A DNA stretch of 64,000 nt from Paracoccaceae bacterium (GTDB taxonomy: Bacteria; Pseudomonadota; Alphaproteobacteria; Rhodobacterales; Rhodobacteraceae), in assembly GCA_018222585.1 (NCBI GenBank), contig JAAFAB010000003.1:185781-249780 (forward strand), read 5' to 3'. Position 1 is the first letter of the stretch. Every line of letters begins with the position of its first letter. Of the stretch, positions 42,247 through 50,553 are shown piece by piece. The notes beneath the pieces were generated by a model. It searched no databases. It saw nothing but the letters and a program-made list of their open reading frames with translations, and had not been told where the DNA came from. The translations under genes and the position numbers were made by a program.

Positions 42247-43002
42247 ATGGATGCCTTTGTCGATTTCGCCCTGAACGGGCTTGCCCCCGGTGCCGCCGCC
42301 CTTCTGCTGGGGATGAGCCTGCTGGGCAGTTTCATCACCGCCAGCCTCGGCCTGGGTGGCGGCGTGCTGCTGCTGGCCGTCATGGCCAGCTTCATGCCCG
42401 CCGCGGCGCTGATCCCGGTGCACGGGGTGATCCAGTTGGGGTCGAACTTCTTCCGCGCCGCGGTGCTGCTTGGCCGGGTGCACTGGAAACCCGTGGGCGC
42501 CTTCCTGCTGGGCAGCCTGATCGGCGTCGCCATCGGCGGATCAGTGGCGATCCAGCTGCCGCCGGCGCTGGTGCGCATCGCGGTCGGGGCCTTCGTGCTG
42601 TGGTCGGTGTTCCGCAAGCCGCCCGCCTGGCTGGCCCGCGCCGCGCTGCCGACCGGGCTGGTGTCCTCGATCCTGACCATGTTCTTCGGCGCCACCGGGC
42701 CCTTCGTCGCCAGCTACACCAAGTCGCTGACCCTGCCCCGGCAGGAGCATGTCGCCACCAACGCCGTGCTGATGACCGTGCAGCACCTGCTGAAGTCTCT
42801 CACCTTCGCCGCCCTCGGCTTCGCCTTCGGTCCCTGGGCGCTGTTCATCGCGGCGATGATCGCCATGGGGTTCCTGGGCACGCTGATCGGCAAGCAGGTG
42901 CTGGTCCGCTTCAGCGACCGGGGTTTCAAGCGGGCGCTGGACATCCTGCTGGTGCTGATCGCACTGCGGCTGATCGTGACCGGACTGCTGGCCCTGCTCT
43001 AG
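42247..43002 (+). CDS. TSUP/TauE-SafE family permease
   Basis: A 251-aa membrane protein with about eight hydrophobic segments and two repeats of the TSUP fold (GSFITASLGLGGGVLLLAVMA and FGATGPFVASYTKSL). TSUP proteins export sulfite, sulfonates or organic acids. Located 35 bases after galD, it may move a pathway acid; no substrate can be named. It ends with a four-base tail-to-tail overlap with the next gene. Confidence 0.9.
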   Translation: MDAFVDFALNGLAPGAAALLLGMSLLGSFITASLGLGGGVLLLAVMASFMPAAALIPVHGVIQLGSNFFRAAVLLGRVHWKPVGAFLLGSLIGVAIGGSVAIQLPPALVRIAVGAFVLWSVFRKPPAWLARAALPTGLVSSILTMFFGATGPFVASYTKSLTLPRQEHVATNAVLMTVQHLLKSLTFAALGFAFGPWALFIAAMIAMGFLGTLIGKQVLVRFSDRGFKRALDILLVLIALRLIVTGLLALL

Positions 43003-44000
43003 CGGCCGAGCGCGTCGATGTCCGCCAGCAGGCTGAGATCCACCTCGATCCCCGTCTCGGCGAGGTCGCGGCGGATCTGCTGGCGGCGGCGGCCCGGCAG
43101 GCGGGCCCCCTCCATCCCCTCGATCTGCGCCGCGAGGGTGGCGAACCGCGCCGTCGCGCCCGGCGCCATGGCACTGGCATCGATCGCCAGGATTGTCTGG
43201 CCGGTGTTCATAGGCTCGCCCTCGAGGTCAAAGAAGCTCTTGGCTTCATAGGCGAAATTCGCCCCGGTCAGCCCGGCGCAGAGCATTTCGACCATGATCG
43301 CCAGCGCCGTGCCCTTGGCTTCCCCCATCGGGACCATGGTGCCCTTCATCGCCGCATGGGCATCGGTCGTCGGGTTGCCCTCGGCATCCAGCGCCCAGCC
43401 CTCGGGGATATCCTCTCCGCGCTGCACGGCGGCCATGATCTTGCCCTTGGCCACTTTCGACAGAGAGATATCCACCACCACGGGCTCGGCGTCGTCGAGC
43501 GGCGCGGCGAAGGCGATCGGATCGGTGCCGAAGATCGGCGTCCGGGCGCCCCAGGGCGCCATGGCAGCGGGAGCATTGGCCATGAAGATGCCGATGCAGC
43601 CCTGCCGGGCCAGCGCCTCGACCGGCAGCCCGGCCACGCCGCAGTGGTGCGAGTGGCCGATGCCGGCCAGGGCGATGCCGTTGTCGCGCGCCATCTGCGG
43701 CAGCTCGGCCAGGGCAAGATCCAGCGCCGGGTAGGCGAAGCCGTTCCGCGCATCCACCAGCAGGGTGCCGGGGCGGGTGCGCCGGGCACGCGGCACCGCA
43801 TGGCCGTCCACCCGCCCCGAGAGGACATGCCCCGCATAGGTCGGCACCCGACGCAGCCCGTGCCCGTACTGGCCGGTCAGTTCAGCCCCGACGAGGGCCT
43901 CGGCCACCGAGGCGGCATTGTGCGGATCGGTGCCGCAACGGATCAGCGTGTCGATGACGAGGGCACGCGCCTCGGCGACGGAAAGGGTTCTGCTCTGCAT
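42999..44000 (-). CDS. Ldh-family (malate/L-lactate/sulfolactate-type) NAD(P)-dependent dehydrogenase
   Basis: A 333-aa member of the MDH/LDH type-2 family, unrelated to Rossmann lactate dehydrogenases. Blocks are GHGLRRVPTYAGHVLSG, IGHSHHCGVAGLPVEALARQG, the FGTDPIAFAAP segment, and VDISLSKVAKGKIMAA. It oxidises a 2-hydroxy acid or reduces a 2-oxo acid. A link to oxaloacetate or hydroxy-oxoadipate metabolism of the gallate branch is plausible but unproven. Confidence 0.9.
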   Translation of the reverse strand: MQSRTLSVAEARALVIDTLIRCGTDPHNAASVAEALVGAELTGQYGHGLRRVPTYAGHVLSGRVDGHAVPRARRTRPGTLLVDARNGFAYPALDLALAELPQMARDNGIALAGIGHSHHCGVAGLPVEALARQGCIGIFMANAPAAMAPWGARTPIFGTDPIAFAAPLDDAEPVVVDISLSKVAKGKIMAAVQRGEDIPEGWALDAEGNPTTDAHAAMKGTMVPMGEAKGTALAIMVEMLCAGLTGANFAYEAKSFFDLEGEPMNTGQTILAIDASAMAPGATARFATLAAQIEGMEGARLPGRRRQQIRRDLAETGIEVDLSLLADIDALGR

Positions 44001-44112
44001 GGTCTGTCCGGAGGATCTGGGTTCGCCGCAAAGGGACAGAGAGGCGGGGGAAGGTCAAGCCGGCTATGCGCCTCGGCAGACCAGCGGCGCGGCATCTGTG
44101 CCCTCTCGCCCG

Positions 44113-44135
44113 CTTCATGCGCGCCACGCATGAAG
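44113..44135. other. Small perfect hairpin between the Ldh and CaiB genes
   Basis: cttcatgcg-cgcca-cgcatgaag between divergent genes; no T-run. It could be an operator or an RNA leader structure for the CaiB gene. Confidence 0.4.
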
Positions 44136-44209
44136 CCATGAGAGGAACTCGTTTCAACTCGGGGCCACGGCCCGGTAGGAAGGGTCGGAAGATGAGACAG
44201 GGGAATGAC

Positions 44210-45361
44210 ATGGCAGAGGCTCCGCTGAAGGGTCTGAAGGTGGTGGAACTGGCGCGGATCCTGGCTGGGCCGTGGATCGGGCAGAGCCTGGCCGACCTCG
44301 GCGCAGAGGTGATCAAGGTGGAAAGCCCCGAGGGCGACGACACCCGACGCTGGGGCCCTCCCTTCATCACCCGCCCCGACGGGCAGGGCGGAGAGGAAGA
44401 GGTCGCCGCCTATTTCCACGCCGCCAACCGGGGCAAGACCTCTGTCACCTGCGATTTCTCGGATGCCGGGGACCTGGCGAAGCTGAAGGCGCTGATCGGC
44501 GAGGCCGACGTGCTGCTGGAGAACTTCAAGGTCGGCGGGCTGAAGAAGTTCGGGCTGGACTACGACAGCCTGAAGGAGGCCAACCCGCGGCTGATCTATG
44601 CCTCTGTCACCGGCTTCGGCCAGGACGGGCCGCGCGCCAGCCAGCCGGGGTATGACTTCCTGATCCAGGGCATGTGCGGCATCATGGACCTGACCGGCGA
44701 TCCGGCGGGCGAACCGCAGAAGATCGGCGTCGCCTGGATCGACATCTTCACCGGGCTCTACGGCGTCATCGGCGTGCAGGCGGCGCTGGCGGAGCGCGAA
44801 CGCTCCGGCCTCGGTCAGCAGGTGGACCTGAGCCTTCTGGACAGCGGCGTCGGCGTGCTGGCCAACCAGGCGATGAACCAGCTTCTCGGCGGCACCAACC
44901 CGACGCGTCTTGGCAATGCGCACCCTTCGATCGTGCCCTACCAGGTCTTTCCCGCCTCGGACGGGCATTTCATCGTCGCCTGCGGCAATGACCGGCAGTT
45001 CCGGGCGCTCTGCGGCATCCTCGACCTGCCGCTGGCCGATGACCCTGACTTCGCCACCAACCCCGCAAGGGTGCTGAACCGCGAGAGGCTGGCGGCGCTG
45101 ATCTCGGGCAGGACCTGCGCCCGCCCCAAGGCCGAGCTGATCGCCGCCATGGAAGCCGGCGGCGTGCCCGGCGGCCCGATCAACACCGTCGCCGAGGCGC
45201 TTTCCGATCCGCAGATCACCGCGCGCGGGATGCAGATCGCGCCCGAGGGAATCGCCGGGCTGCGCAGCCCGCTGAAGTTCTCTCGCTCGCCTCTGGTGAC
45301 CGAAAGGGCGGCGCCTGCGCTTGGCATCGGCGACTGGAACTTCGCCTCTGACGCGGACTGA
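44210..45361 (+). CDS. CaiB/BaiF (family III) CoA-transferase, second copy
   Basis: A 383-aa family III CoA-transferase. Blocks are LKVVELARILAGPWIGQSLADLGAEVIKVE, NRGKTSVTCDF, and the catalytic region GLGQQVDLSLLDSGVG with its Asp. An alternative in-frame ATG is at 44192. No CoA-dependent enzyme is encoded next to it. Candidate acids include hydroxycinnamates or a C4-C6 dicarboxylate; this is not determined. Confidence 0.91.
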   Translation: MAEAPLKGLKVVELARILAGPWIGQSLADLGAEVIKVESPEGDDTRRWGPPFITRPDGQGGEEEVAAYFHAANRGKTSVTCDFSDAGDLAKLKALIGEADVLLENFKVGGLKKFGLDYDSLKEANPRLIYASVTGFGQDGPRASQPGYDFLIQGMCGIMDLTGDPAGEPQKIGVAWIDIFTGLYGVIGVQAALAERERSGLGQQVDLSLLDSGVGVLANQAMNQLLGGTNPTRLGNAHPSIVPYQVFPASDGHFIVACGNDRQFRALCGILDLPLADDPDFATNPARVLNRERLAALISGRTCARPKAELIAAMEAGGVPGGPINTVAEALSDPQITARGMQIAPEGIAGLRSPLKFSRSPLVTERAAPALGIGDWNFASDAD

Positions 45362-45392
45362 GTTGCATACATTTATGTGATGCACCCCGGAA

Positions 45393-45410
45393 GGCGGGAT
45401 ATCTCCCACC
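45393..45410. repeat. Intergenic palindrome, GGTGGGA subtype
   Basis: GGCGGGA-TATC-TCCCACC followed by CTACG, one mismatch from the consensus stem. Confidence 0.65.
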
Positions 45411-45455
45411 CTACGCCCCTCGGGACAGTCCGCGCCACGCCCGACCGTCTGAACT

Positions 45456-45469
45456 GGATATATCCCACC
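45456..45469. repeat. Degenerate copy of the intergenic palindrome
   Basis: GGATATATCC with a following CACCTTCTC; it reads as a partial inverted copy of the neighbouring element. Confidence 0.4.
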
Positions 45470-45548
45470 TTCTCAGGCACATTTCCTTTCTGAGAATACC
45501 CCCCTGTCGAGGGGTGTCAGAAATCGCGTGACCTCTGCGCGCGACTCC

Positions 45549-45560
45549 GTGTATACATTC
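45549..45560 (+). promoter_or_regulatory. GntR-type operator upstream of folD-purU
   Basis: GTGTATACATTC with the full TGTATACA core, 274 bases upstream of the folD ATG. A weaker TGCATACATTT lies at 45364. The distance implies a long leader or a start site soon after the box. Confidence 0.5.
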
Positions 45561-45833
45561 TGACGGAGGAGAGAGGGCATCCCGGTGCCCGGCAGGAGGA
45601 GCCATGCAGGGACGGCAGAGAGGTCGCACGCGGGCGGCACCATCGCGTGCCCCCGGGTCCGCGTTCGGCGCCACGCGTTCCCGAAAGGAAACTTCCGGGC
45701 ACATTTCGCCGCCTTTTCGCGTGGAAGTGTCGCGCAGGGCGCTGCGGATGGCTGTTTCTTCTTCAGAACTTCCGGTACGGCGAGGGCCATTCCGGGTCCC
45801 CCTGGGGGCGGACGAAAATAGGAGCCTGAACGG

Positions 45834-46736
45834 ATGAATGCGAAACTCATTGATGGCAAAGCCTTTGCTGCCGACGTCAGGGCACGGGTGGCCGAGCAGG
45901 TCGCGCGGCTGAAGGCCGATCATGGTCTGACCCCCGGGCTGGCGGTGGTGCTGGTCGGCGAGGATCCGGCCTCGCAGGTCTACGTCCGCAACAAGGGCAA
46001 GCAGACCGTCGAAGCGGGCATGAACTCCTACGAGCACAAGCTGGACGTCTCGACCCCTGAGGCCGAGTTGCTGGCCCTGGTCGAAAAGCTGAACGCCGAT
46101 CCGGCGGTGCATGGCATCCTGGTGCAGCTGCCCCTGCCCGACCATATCGACGAAGCCAAGGTGCTGGCCACCATCGACCCGGCCAAGGATGTTGACGGCT
46201 TCCACATCTCCAACGTCGGCCTGCTGGCGACGGGGCAGAAGGCGCTGGTGCCCTGCACGCCGCTCGGCTGCCTGATGATGCTGCGCGATCACCATGGCTC
46301 GCTCTCCGGGCTGAATGCCGTGGTCGTCGGGCGCTCCAACATCGTCGGCAAGCCGATGGCGCAGCTGCTGCTGCGCGACAGCTGCACGGTGACCATCGCC
46401 CATAGCCGCACCAAGGACCTGGCCGCGGTCTGCCGTGGCGCCGATATCCTGGTCGCCGCCGTCGGCCGCCCGCAGATGATCCCCGGCGACTGGGTCAAGC
46501 CCGGCGCGACGGTGATCGACGTGGGCATCAACCGCATTCCGGCGCCGGAGAAGGGCGAGGGAAAGACCCGCCTCGTCGGCGACGTGGAGTTCGACAGCGC
46601 CGCCGAGGTGGCCGGGGCGATCACCCCTGTGCCCGGTGGCGTCGGCCCGATGACCATCGCCTGCCTGCTGGCCAATACGCTGACCGCCTGCGCCCGTGCC
46701 GCCGGGCTGCCCGAACCCGAGGGCCTGACGGCCTGA
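45834..46736 (+). CDS. folD: Methylene-THF dehydrogenase/methenyl-THF cyclohydrolase
   Basis: A 300-aa bifunctional enzyme that oxidises 5,10-methylene-THF to methenyl-THF and hydrolyses it to 10-formyl-THF. Motifs are the catalytic Tyr/Lys region [47 protein letters not shown], the NADP site [18 protein letters not shown], and [20 protein letters not shown]. Placed directly before purU and behind a GntR-type box, it is likely the dedicated copy for demethylation-derived C1. Confidence 0.95.
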   Translation: MNAKLIDGKAFAADVRARVAEQVARLKADHGLTPGLAVVLVGEDPASQVYVRNKGKQTVEAGMNSYEHKLDVSTPEAELLALVEKLNADPAVHGILVQLPLPDHIDEAKVLATIDPAKDVDGFHISNVGLLATGQKALVPCTPLGCLMMLRDHHGSLSGLNAVVVGRSNIVGKPMAQLLLRDSCTVTIAHSRTKDLAAVCRGADILVAAVGRPQMIPGDWVKPGATVIDVGINRIPAPEKGEGKTRLVGDVEFDSAAEVAGAITPVPGGVGPMTIACLLANTLTACARAAGLPEPEGLTA

Positions 46737-46744
46737 GCCATAAA

Positions 46745-46763
46745 GGGCCCCGCAAAGGGGCCC
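46745..46763 (+). terminator. Hairpin between folD and purU
   Basis: gggcccc-gcaaa-ggggccc stem in the 48-base gap; no T-run, so more likely an mRNA-stabilising or attenuating structure than a full terminator. Confidence 0.45.
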
Positions 46764-46784
46764 GCTTCCAACAAGGATCAACCC

Positions 46785-47669
46785 ATGAGCGAATATACCC
46801 TCACCGTGACCTGCCCGACGCAGCGCGGCATCGTTGCCAAGATCTCGGGCTACCTGGCCGAGAACGGCTGCAACATCACCGACCTGGCGCAGTTTGACGA
46901 CACGATCACCGGGCGCTTCTTCAGCCGCGTGACCTTCGTCAGCGAAGAGGGCGCGGGGATCGACGAGCTGCGGGACGGCTTCGGTGAGGTCGCGGGCGAA
47001 TTCGACATGGAGTGGAAGTTCCACGATCCCTCCGAGCGGATGAAGGTGATCATCATGGTCTCGCGCTTCGGGCATTGCCTGAACGACCTGCTCTACCGCG
47101 CCCGCATCGGGGCGCTGCCGATCGACGTTGTGGCGGTGATCAGCAACCACATGGATTACCAGAAGGTCGTGGTGAACCAGGACATCCCGTTCCACTGCAT
47201 CAAGGTCACGAAAGAGAACAAACCCCAGGCCGAATCCGCAATCATGGACGTGGTGCGCGAGACAGGCGCCGAGCTGATCGTGCTGGCGCGCTACATGCAG
47301 ATCCTCTCGGACGAGATGTGCCAGAAGATGTCGGGGCGGATCATCAACATCCACCATTCGTTCCTGCCCTCTTTCAAGGGCGCCAACCCCTACAAGCAAG
47401 CGTATGAGCGCGGCGTGAAGCTGATCGGCGCGACCTCGCATTACGTGACCGCCGACCTCGACGAGGGTCCGATCATCGAGCAGGACACCGTGCGGGTGAC
47501 TCATGCGCAATCGCCCTCGGATTATGTCTCACTGGGCCGTGACGTGGAAAGCCAGGTGCTGGCCCGCGCGATCCACGCGCATATCCACCACCGCGTCTTC
47601 CTGAACGGCAACAAGACGGTGGTCTTCCCAGCCTCGCCGGGATCCTACGCGTCCGAGCGTATGGGGTAA
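46785..47669 (+). CDS. purU: Formyltetrahydrofolate deformylase
   Basis: A 294-aa enzyme that hydrolyses 10-formyl-THF to formate and THF, regenerating free THF. An N-terminal ACT domain (residues about 4-75; TVTCPTQRGIVAKISGYLAENGCNITDL) precedes the formyltransferase-like domain with catalytic Asn-His-Asp: AVISNHMDYQK, NIHHSFLPSFKGANPY and GATSHYVTADLDEGPII. Together with MetF and FolD it gives a full route from methyl-THF to formate. Confidence 0.95.
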   Translation: MSEYTLTVTCPTQRGIVAKISGYLAENGCNITDLAQFDDTITGRFFSRVTFVSEEGAGIDELRDGFGEVAGEFDMEWKFHDPSERMKVIIMVSRFGHCLNDLLYRARIGALPIDVVAVISNHMDYQKVVVNQDIPFHCIKVTKENKPQAESAIMDVVRETGAELIVLARYMQILSDEMCQKMSGRIINIHHSFLPSFKGANPYKQAYERGVKLIGATSHYVTADLDEGPIIEQDTVRVTHAQSPSDYVSLGRDVESQVLARAIHAHIHHRVFLNGNKTVVFPASPGSYASERMG

Positions 47670-47790
47670 GCCGTGGCCCATGCCGCCAAGGCGGCATGGA
47701 TGAAACGCTCCGGGGGGGGCGCGTTTGAAGCCGCGCAGGCGGCGGGCGCAAGCCCGTCGCCGGGGGTGCGGTTGACAGAAGCACCGCCCC

Positions 47791-47848
47791 GTAGGCTGGA
47801 TGCCAATCCACCTTTAGAGGCCGGAAGGTGGATTGGCATCCACCCTAC
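47791..47848. repeat. Paired intergenic palindrome (24-base arms)
   Basis: The arm GTAGGCTGGATGCCAATCCA (plus CCTT) is repeated as its reverse complement after a 10-base spacer, with 23 of 24 bases matching. Each arm is itself a GGTGGATTGGCATCCACC-type palindrome, so the element is a head-to-head pair. Confidence 0.8.
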
Positions 47849-47884
47849 ACATTCAGGCCCCCTTAGGCGCGGGGCATCAGCCCC

Positions 47885-48015
47885 GGGCCGCGCCCGACCC
47901 TCCCCCCGGGAGGGCGCATTGGCGGTGTCGGAAGATAGGGACGCGGCGTGGATGCTTCGAGGCAAGCACACCAGCCCAAGGTCCCGATGCGCCCACCCAG
48001 GGTCGGGCGCGGCCC
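47885..48015. repeat. Nested inverted repeat, MITE-like
   Basis: Outer arms gggccgcgcccgaccct (47885-47901) and agggtcgggcgcggccc (47999-48015) are perfect 17-base reverse complements. Inner arms gggcgcat (47912) and atgcgccc (47987) nest inside. The total is 131 bases with no coding capacity. Confidence 0.75.
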
Positions 48016-48156
48016 TCCGTCCTGCCAGCCTCACCTACTGCCGATCACCGCGCGGAGCAGGCCGCTCGCGCAAGGTGGGAGCCATCCCATCATGACGACA
48101 CCTTCCCTCTGCCGCCACGACATGCTCTTTTACTCCGACCAACGGAGAAAGCCCGC

Positions 48157-48801
48157 GTGACCGACACCCCCGAGAAACCGGCCAGACTGCGCCAGAACCC
48201 CCATGCGCTGCGCGAAACCCGAGAGAAGAACCTGGAGGTCGCCATCGGGCGCCAGGTCCGCGAGCTGCGCAAGCGGCAGCGGATGACCGGCACCGACCTG
48301 GCACAGGCGGCGGGGCTGTCGGTCGGGATGCTGTCAAAAATCGAGAACGGCGTGATCTCTCCCTCCCTCGCCACCCTGCAGACCCTCGCCAATGCCCTGC
48401 GGGTGCCGCTGGTGCAGCTCTTCTCGGGTTACGAGGAGGTGCGCGGCTGCGTCCACACCAAGGCCGGCAAGGGCGTCGAAGTCGACCGCGAGGGCACCCG
48501 CGCCGGGCACCAGTACAACCTTCTGGGACATATCGGCTCGAACAACTCGGGCGTGGTGGTCGAGCCCTACCTGATCTCGCTGACCTCCGACAGCGACCGT
48601 TTCCCCACCTTCCAGCACGAGGGGATCGAAATGCTCTACATGATCGAGGGCCTGCTGGATTACCGTCACGGAGACCAGCTCTACCGGCTCGAACCGGGGG
48701 ACACGCTGCTCTTCGACTCGGATGCCCCGCATGGGCCCGAGGGCCTCGTGGCCTTCCCCATCCGCTACCTGTCGATCATCACCTATCCCCAGCAGAAATA
48801 G
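48157..48801 (+). CDS. XRE-family regulator with C-terminal cupin domain
   Basis: A 214-aa regulator with an N-terminal Cro/CI-type HTH (GRQVRELRKRQRMTGTDLAQAAGLSVGMLSKIENG, residues about 29-63) and a C-terminal cupin (EGIEMLYMIEGLLDYRHGDQLYRLEPGDTLLFDSDAPHGP). The GTG start has a CGGAG box; upstream codons in the track ORF run through repeats. It lies just ahead of the mgs/gmaS genes and probably senses an amine or glutamate-derived ligand. Confidence 0.92.
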   Translation: MTDTPEKPARLRQNPHALRETREKNLEVAIGRQVRELRKRQRMTGTDLAQAAGLSVGMLSKIENGVISPSLATLQTLANALRVPLVQLFSGYEEVRGCVHTKAGKGVEVDREGTRAGHQYNLLGHIGSNNSGVVVEPYLISLTSDSDRFPTFQHEGIEMLYMIEGLLDYRHGDQLYRLEPGDTLLFDSDAPHGPEGLVAFPIRYLSIITYPQQK

Positions 48802-48815
48802 CCCTGCCCGAATTT

Positions 48816-48871
48816 TCAGCAGATATTTCCCCGACGCCAGAAGGGTTTCGGGGAAGCCCTGCTGATTTTCC
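48816..48871 (+). terminator. Two-part stem-loop terminator after the XRE gene
   Basis: Outer stem TCAGCAG/CTGCTGA and inner stem TTCCCCGA/TCGGGGAA, followed by TTTT. It separates the regulator from the mgs operon, or acts as an attenuator for it. Confidence 0.6.
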
Positions 48872-48887
48872 CAAGGTGAGATTTATT

Positions 48888-48904
48888 TTCTTGAAGAGAA
48901 AACC
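48888..48904 (+). promoter_or_regulatory. Palindromic candidate operator upstream of mgsA
   Basis: TTTTCT-TGAAG-AGAAAA in an AT-rich stretch 67 bases before the mgsA ATG; a candidate site for the XRE-cupin protein. Confidence 0.45.
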
Positions 48905-48971
48905 TCTTTCCAGTTAGGAAACCACCAGGGGCCTCCGCAAGTGCCCTGCCCCTGGACTATGGAGAGAGAAC

Positions 48972-49856
48972 ATGTGTGGCATCGTTGGCCTCTTCCTCAA
49001 GAAGGATGAGCTGCGCCCCCGTCTGGGCGACATGCTGACCGATATGCTGATCACCATGACCGACCGCGGCCCCGACTCTGCCGGGATCGCGATCTATGGC
49101 GACGCGGCAGAGGGTCTGAAATTCACCGTGCAATCGGATGACCCTACGGCCTTCGACGGCCTCGCCGAGGCGCTGGAAAGCGCGCTTGGCACGGCGATCC
49201 CTGTGACACTGAAGGACACCCACGCCGTGCTGCTGGTGCCTGCCGAACAGCGGGCCGCCGCGACCGAGTTGCTGGAAGGCCGGGGTCTGCGCATCATGGG
49301 CATCGGCGAGGCGATGGAGATCTTCAAGGAGGTCGGCCTGCCCAAGGATGTGGCGGCCCGTTTCGGCCTTCGCGAGATGGGCGGCAGCCACGGCATCGGC
49401 CATACCCGCATGGCGACCGAAAGCGCCGTGACCACCCTTGGCGCGCACCCCTTCTCGACCGCCGAGGACCAGTGCCTTGTCCACAATGGCAGCCTGTCGA
49501 ACCACAACGACATGCGCCGCAAGCTGGCCAGGAAAGGCGTCTTCACCAAGACCGAGAACGATACCGAGGTGGGCGCGGCCTATATCAGCTCGCGGATCGC
49601 GGAAGGTGCGACCCTGGGCGAGGCGCTGGAAGGCACGCTGAAGGATCTCGACGGCTTCTTCACCTTCGTCACCGGCACCCGCAACGGCTTCGGCGTCGTG
49701 CGCGATCCGATCGCCTGCAAGCCCGCCGTCATGGCCGAGACCGACGATTATGTCGCCTTCGCCTCTGAATACCGCGCCTTCGCCGACCTGCCGGGCATCG
49801 AATCCGCCCGCGTCTGGGAACCCGAACCCGCCACCGTCTACTTCTGGGAGCGCTGA
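48972..49856 (+). CDS. mgsA: Class II glutamine amidotransferase-like subunit (MgsA/GlxB)
   Basis: A 294-aa Ntn-hydrolase domain protein beginning MCGIVGLF, with the nucleophile Cys2. Other blocks are TDRGPDSAGIAIYG, GIGHTRMATES and CLVHNGSLSNHNDMRR. It corresponds to the glutaminase domain of glutamate synthase supplied as a separate subunit. In N-methylglutamate synthase, MgsA works with MgsB and MgsC to make N-methylglutamate from methylamine and glutamate or gamma-glutamylmethylamide. Rhizobial homologues are named glxB. Confidence 0.88.
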   Translation: MCGIVGLFLKKDELRPRLGDMLTDMLITMTDRGPDSAGIAIYGDAAEGLKFTVQSDDPTAFDGLAEALESALGTAIPVTLKDTHAVLLVPAEQRAAATELLEGRGLRIMGIGEAMEIFKEVGLPKDVAARFGLREMGGSHGIGHTRMATESAVTTLGAHPFSTAEDQCLVHNGSLSNHNDMRRKLARKGVFTKTENDTEVGAAYISSRIAEGATLGEALEGTLKDLDGFFTFVTGTRNGFGVVRDPIACKPAVMAETDDYVAFASEYRAFADLPGIESARVWEPEPATVYFWER

Positions 49857-49858
49857 TC

Positions 49859-50542
49859 ATGCCGACCCTCGACATGTCCAGAACCGAACTGCGCGAGGTC
49901 AATGCGACCCTGCAGGCGGCCGCTAAGGCCCAGGCCAACGAGCCTTTCGAGATCACCAACCCGCGCGGCGCACATGCCGTGGCCTGCGGCCTTGATGGCG
50001 CGCTGGAGGTCACCGTGAAGGGCTCCACCGGCTATTACTGCGCCGGGATGAACAAGGATGCGACGATCCACGTCGAAGGTTCCGCCGGTCCCGGCGTGGC
50101 CGAGAACATGATGTCGGGCACCGTGGTCATCGACGGCGATGCCAGCCAGTACGCCGGCGCCACCGGCCATGGCGGCCTGCTGGTGATCAAGGGCAATGCT
50201 TCCTCGCGCTGCGGAATCTCGATGAAGGGCATCGACATCGTGGTGCATGGCTCCATCGGCCACATGTCCGCCTTCATGGCGCAGAAGGGCAACCTGGTGG
50301 TGCTGGGTGATGCGGGCGATGCGCTTGGCGACTCGCTCTACGAGGCGCGCCTCTTCGTGCGCGGCTCGGTCAAATCCCTCGGCGCCGACTGCGTCGAGAA
50401 GGAGATGCGCCCCGAACACCTGCAAATCCTCGCCGATCTGCTGGCCAAGGCCGGGGCCGACGCCAAGCCCGAAGAGTTCAAGCGCTACGGCTCTGCCCGC
50501 ACGCTCTACAATTTCAACATCGACAACGCCGACGCGTATTGA
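49859..50542 (+). CDS. mgsB: Glutamate synthase GXGXG-domain subunit (MgsB/GlxC)
   Basis: A 227-aa right-handed beta-helix protein equal to the C-terminal GXGXG domain of glutamate synthase. Repeats with G-x-x-G-x-G spacing are seen in VEGSAGPGVAENMMSGTVVIDGDASQYAGATGHGG and GIDIVVHGSIGHMSAFMAQKGNLVVLGDAGDALGDSLY. It lies two bases after mgsA. Confidence 0.9.
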   Translation: MPTLDMSRTELREVNATLQAAAKAQANEPFEITNPRGAHAVACGLDGALEVTVKGSTGYYCAGMNKDATIHVEGSAGPGVAENMMSGTVVIDGDASQYAGATGHGGLLVIKGNASSRCGISMKGIDIVVHGSIGHMSAFMAQKGNLVVLGDAGDALGDSLYEARLFVRGSVKSLGADCVEKEMRPEHLQILADLLAKAGADAKPEEFKRYGSARTLYNFNIDNADAY

Positions 50543-50553
50543 GGGGACCGGCC

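Larger units (their letters stand above)
45362..45833. other. 472-base spacer upstream of folD; no gene recognised
   Basis: The spacer holds two palindromes (45393 and 45456) and the TGTATACA operator (45550). The small ORFs between 45517 and 45859 show no family resemblance and have no convincing start. Nothing else is recognised. Confidence 0.7.
47670..48156. other. 487-base spacer made largely of inverted repeats
   Basis: No gene is recognised. The ORFs at 47673-48095 and 47645-48034 translate the palindromes and are rejected. Contents are the paired palindrome 47791-47848 and the nested inverted repeat 47885-48015. Confidence 0.75.

Noticed and set aside
45517-45859. Several small ORFs upstream of folD
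   Set aside because: No family resemblance, overlapping in several frames, no convincing ribosome binding site; the area is a promoter/leader spacer.
45411-47510. 699-aa minus-strand ORF opposite folD and purU
   Set aside because: Antisense shadow; FolD and PurU motifs are complete on the plus strand.
47645-48095. ORFs in the purU-XRE spacer
   Set aside because: They translate the inverted repeats and lack protein-like features.
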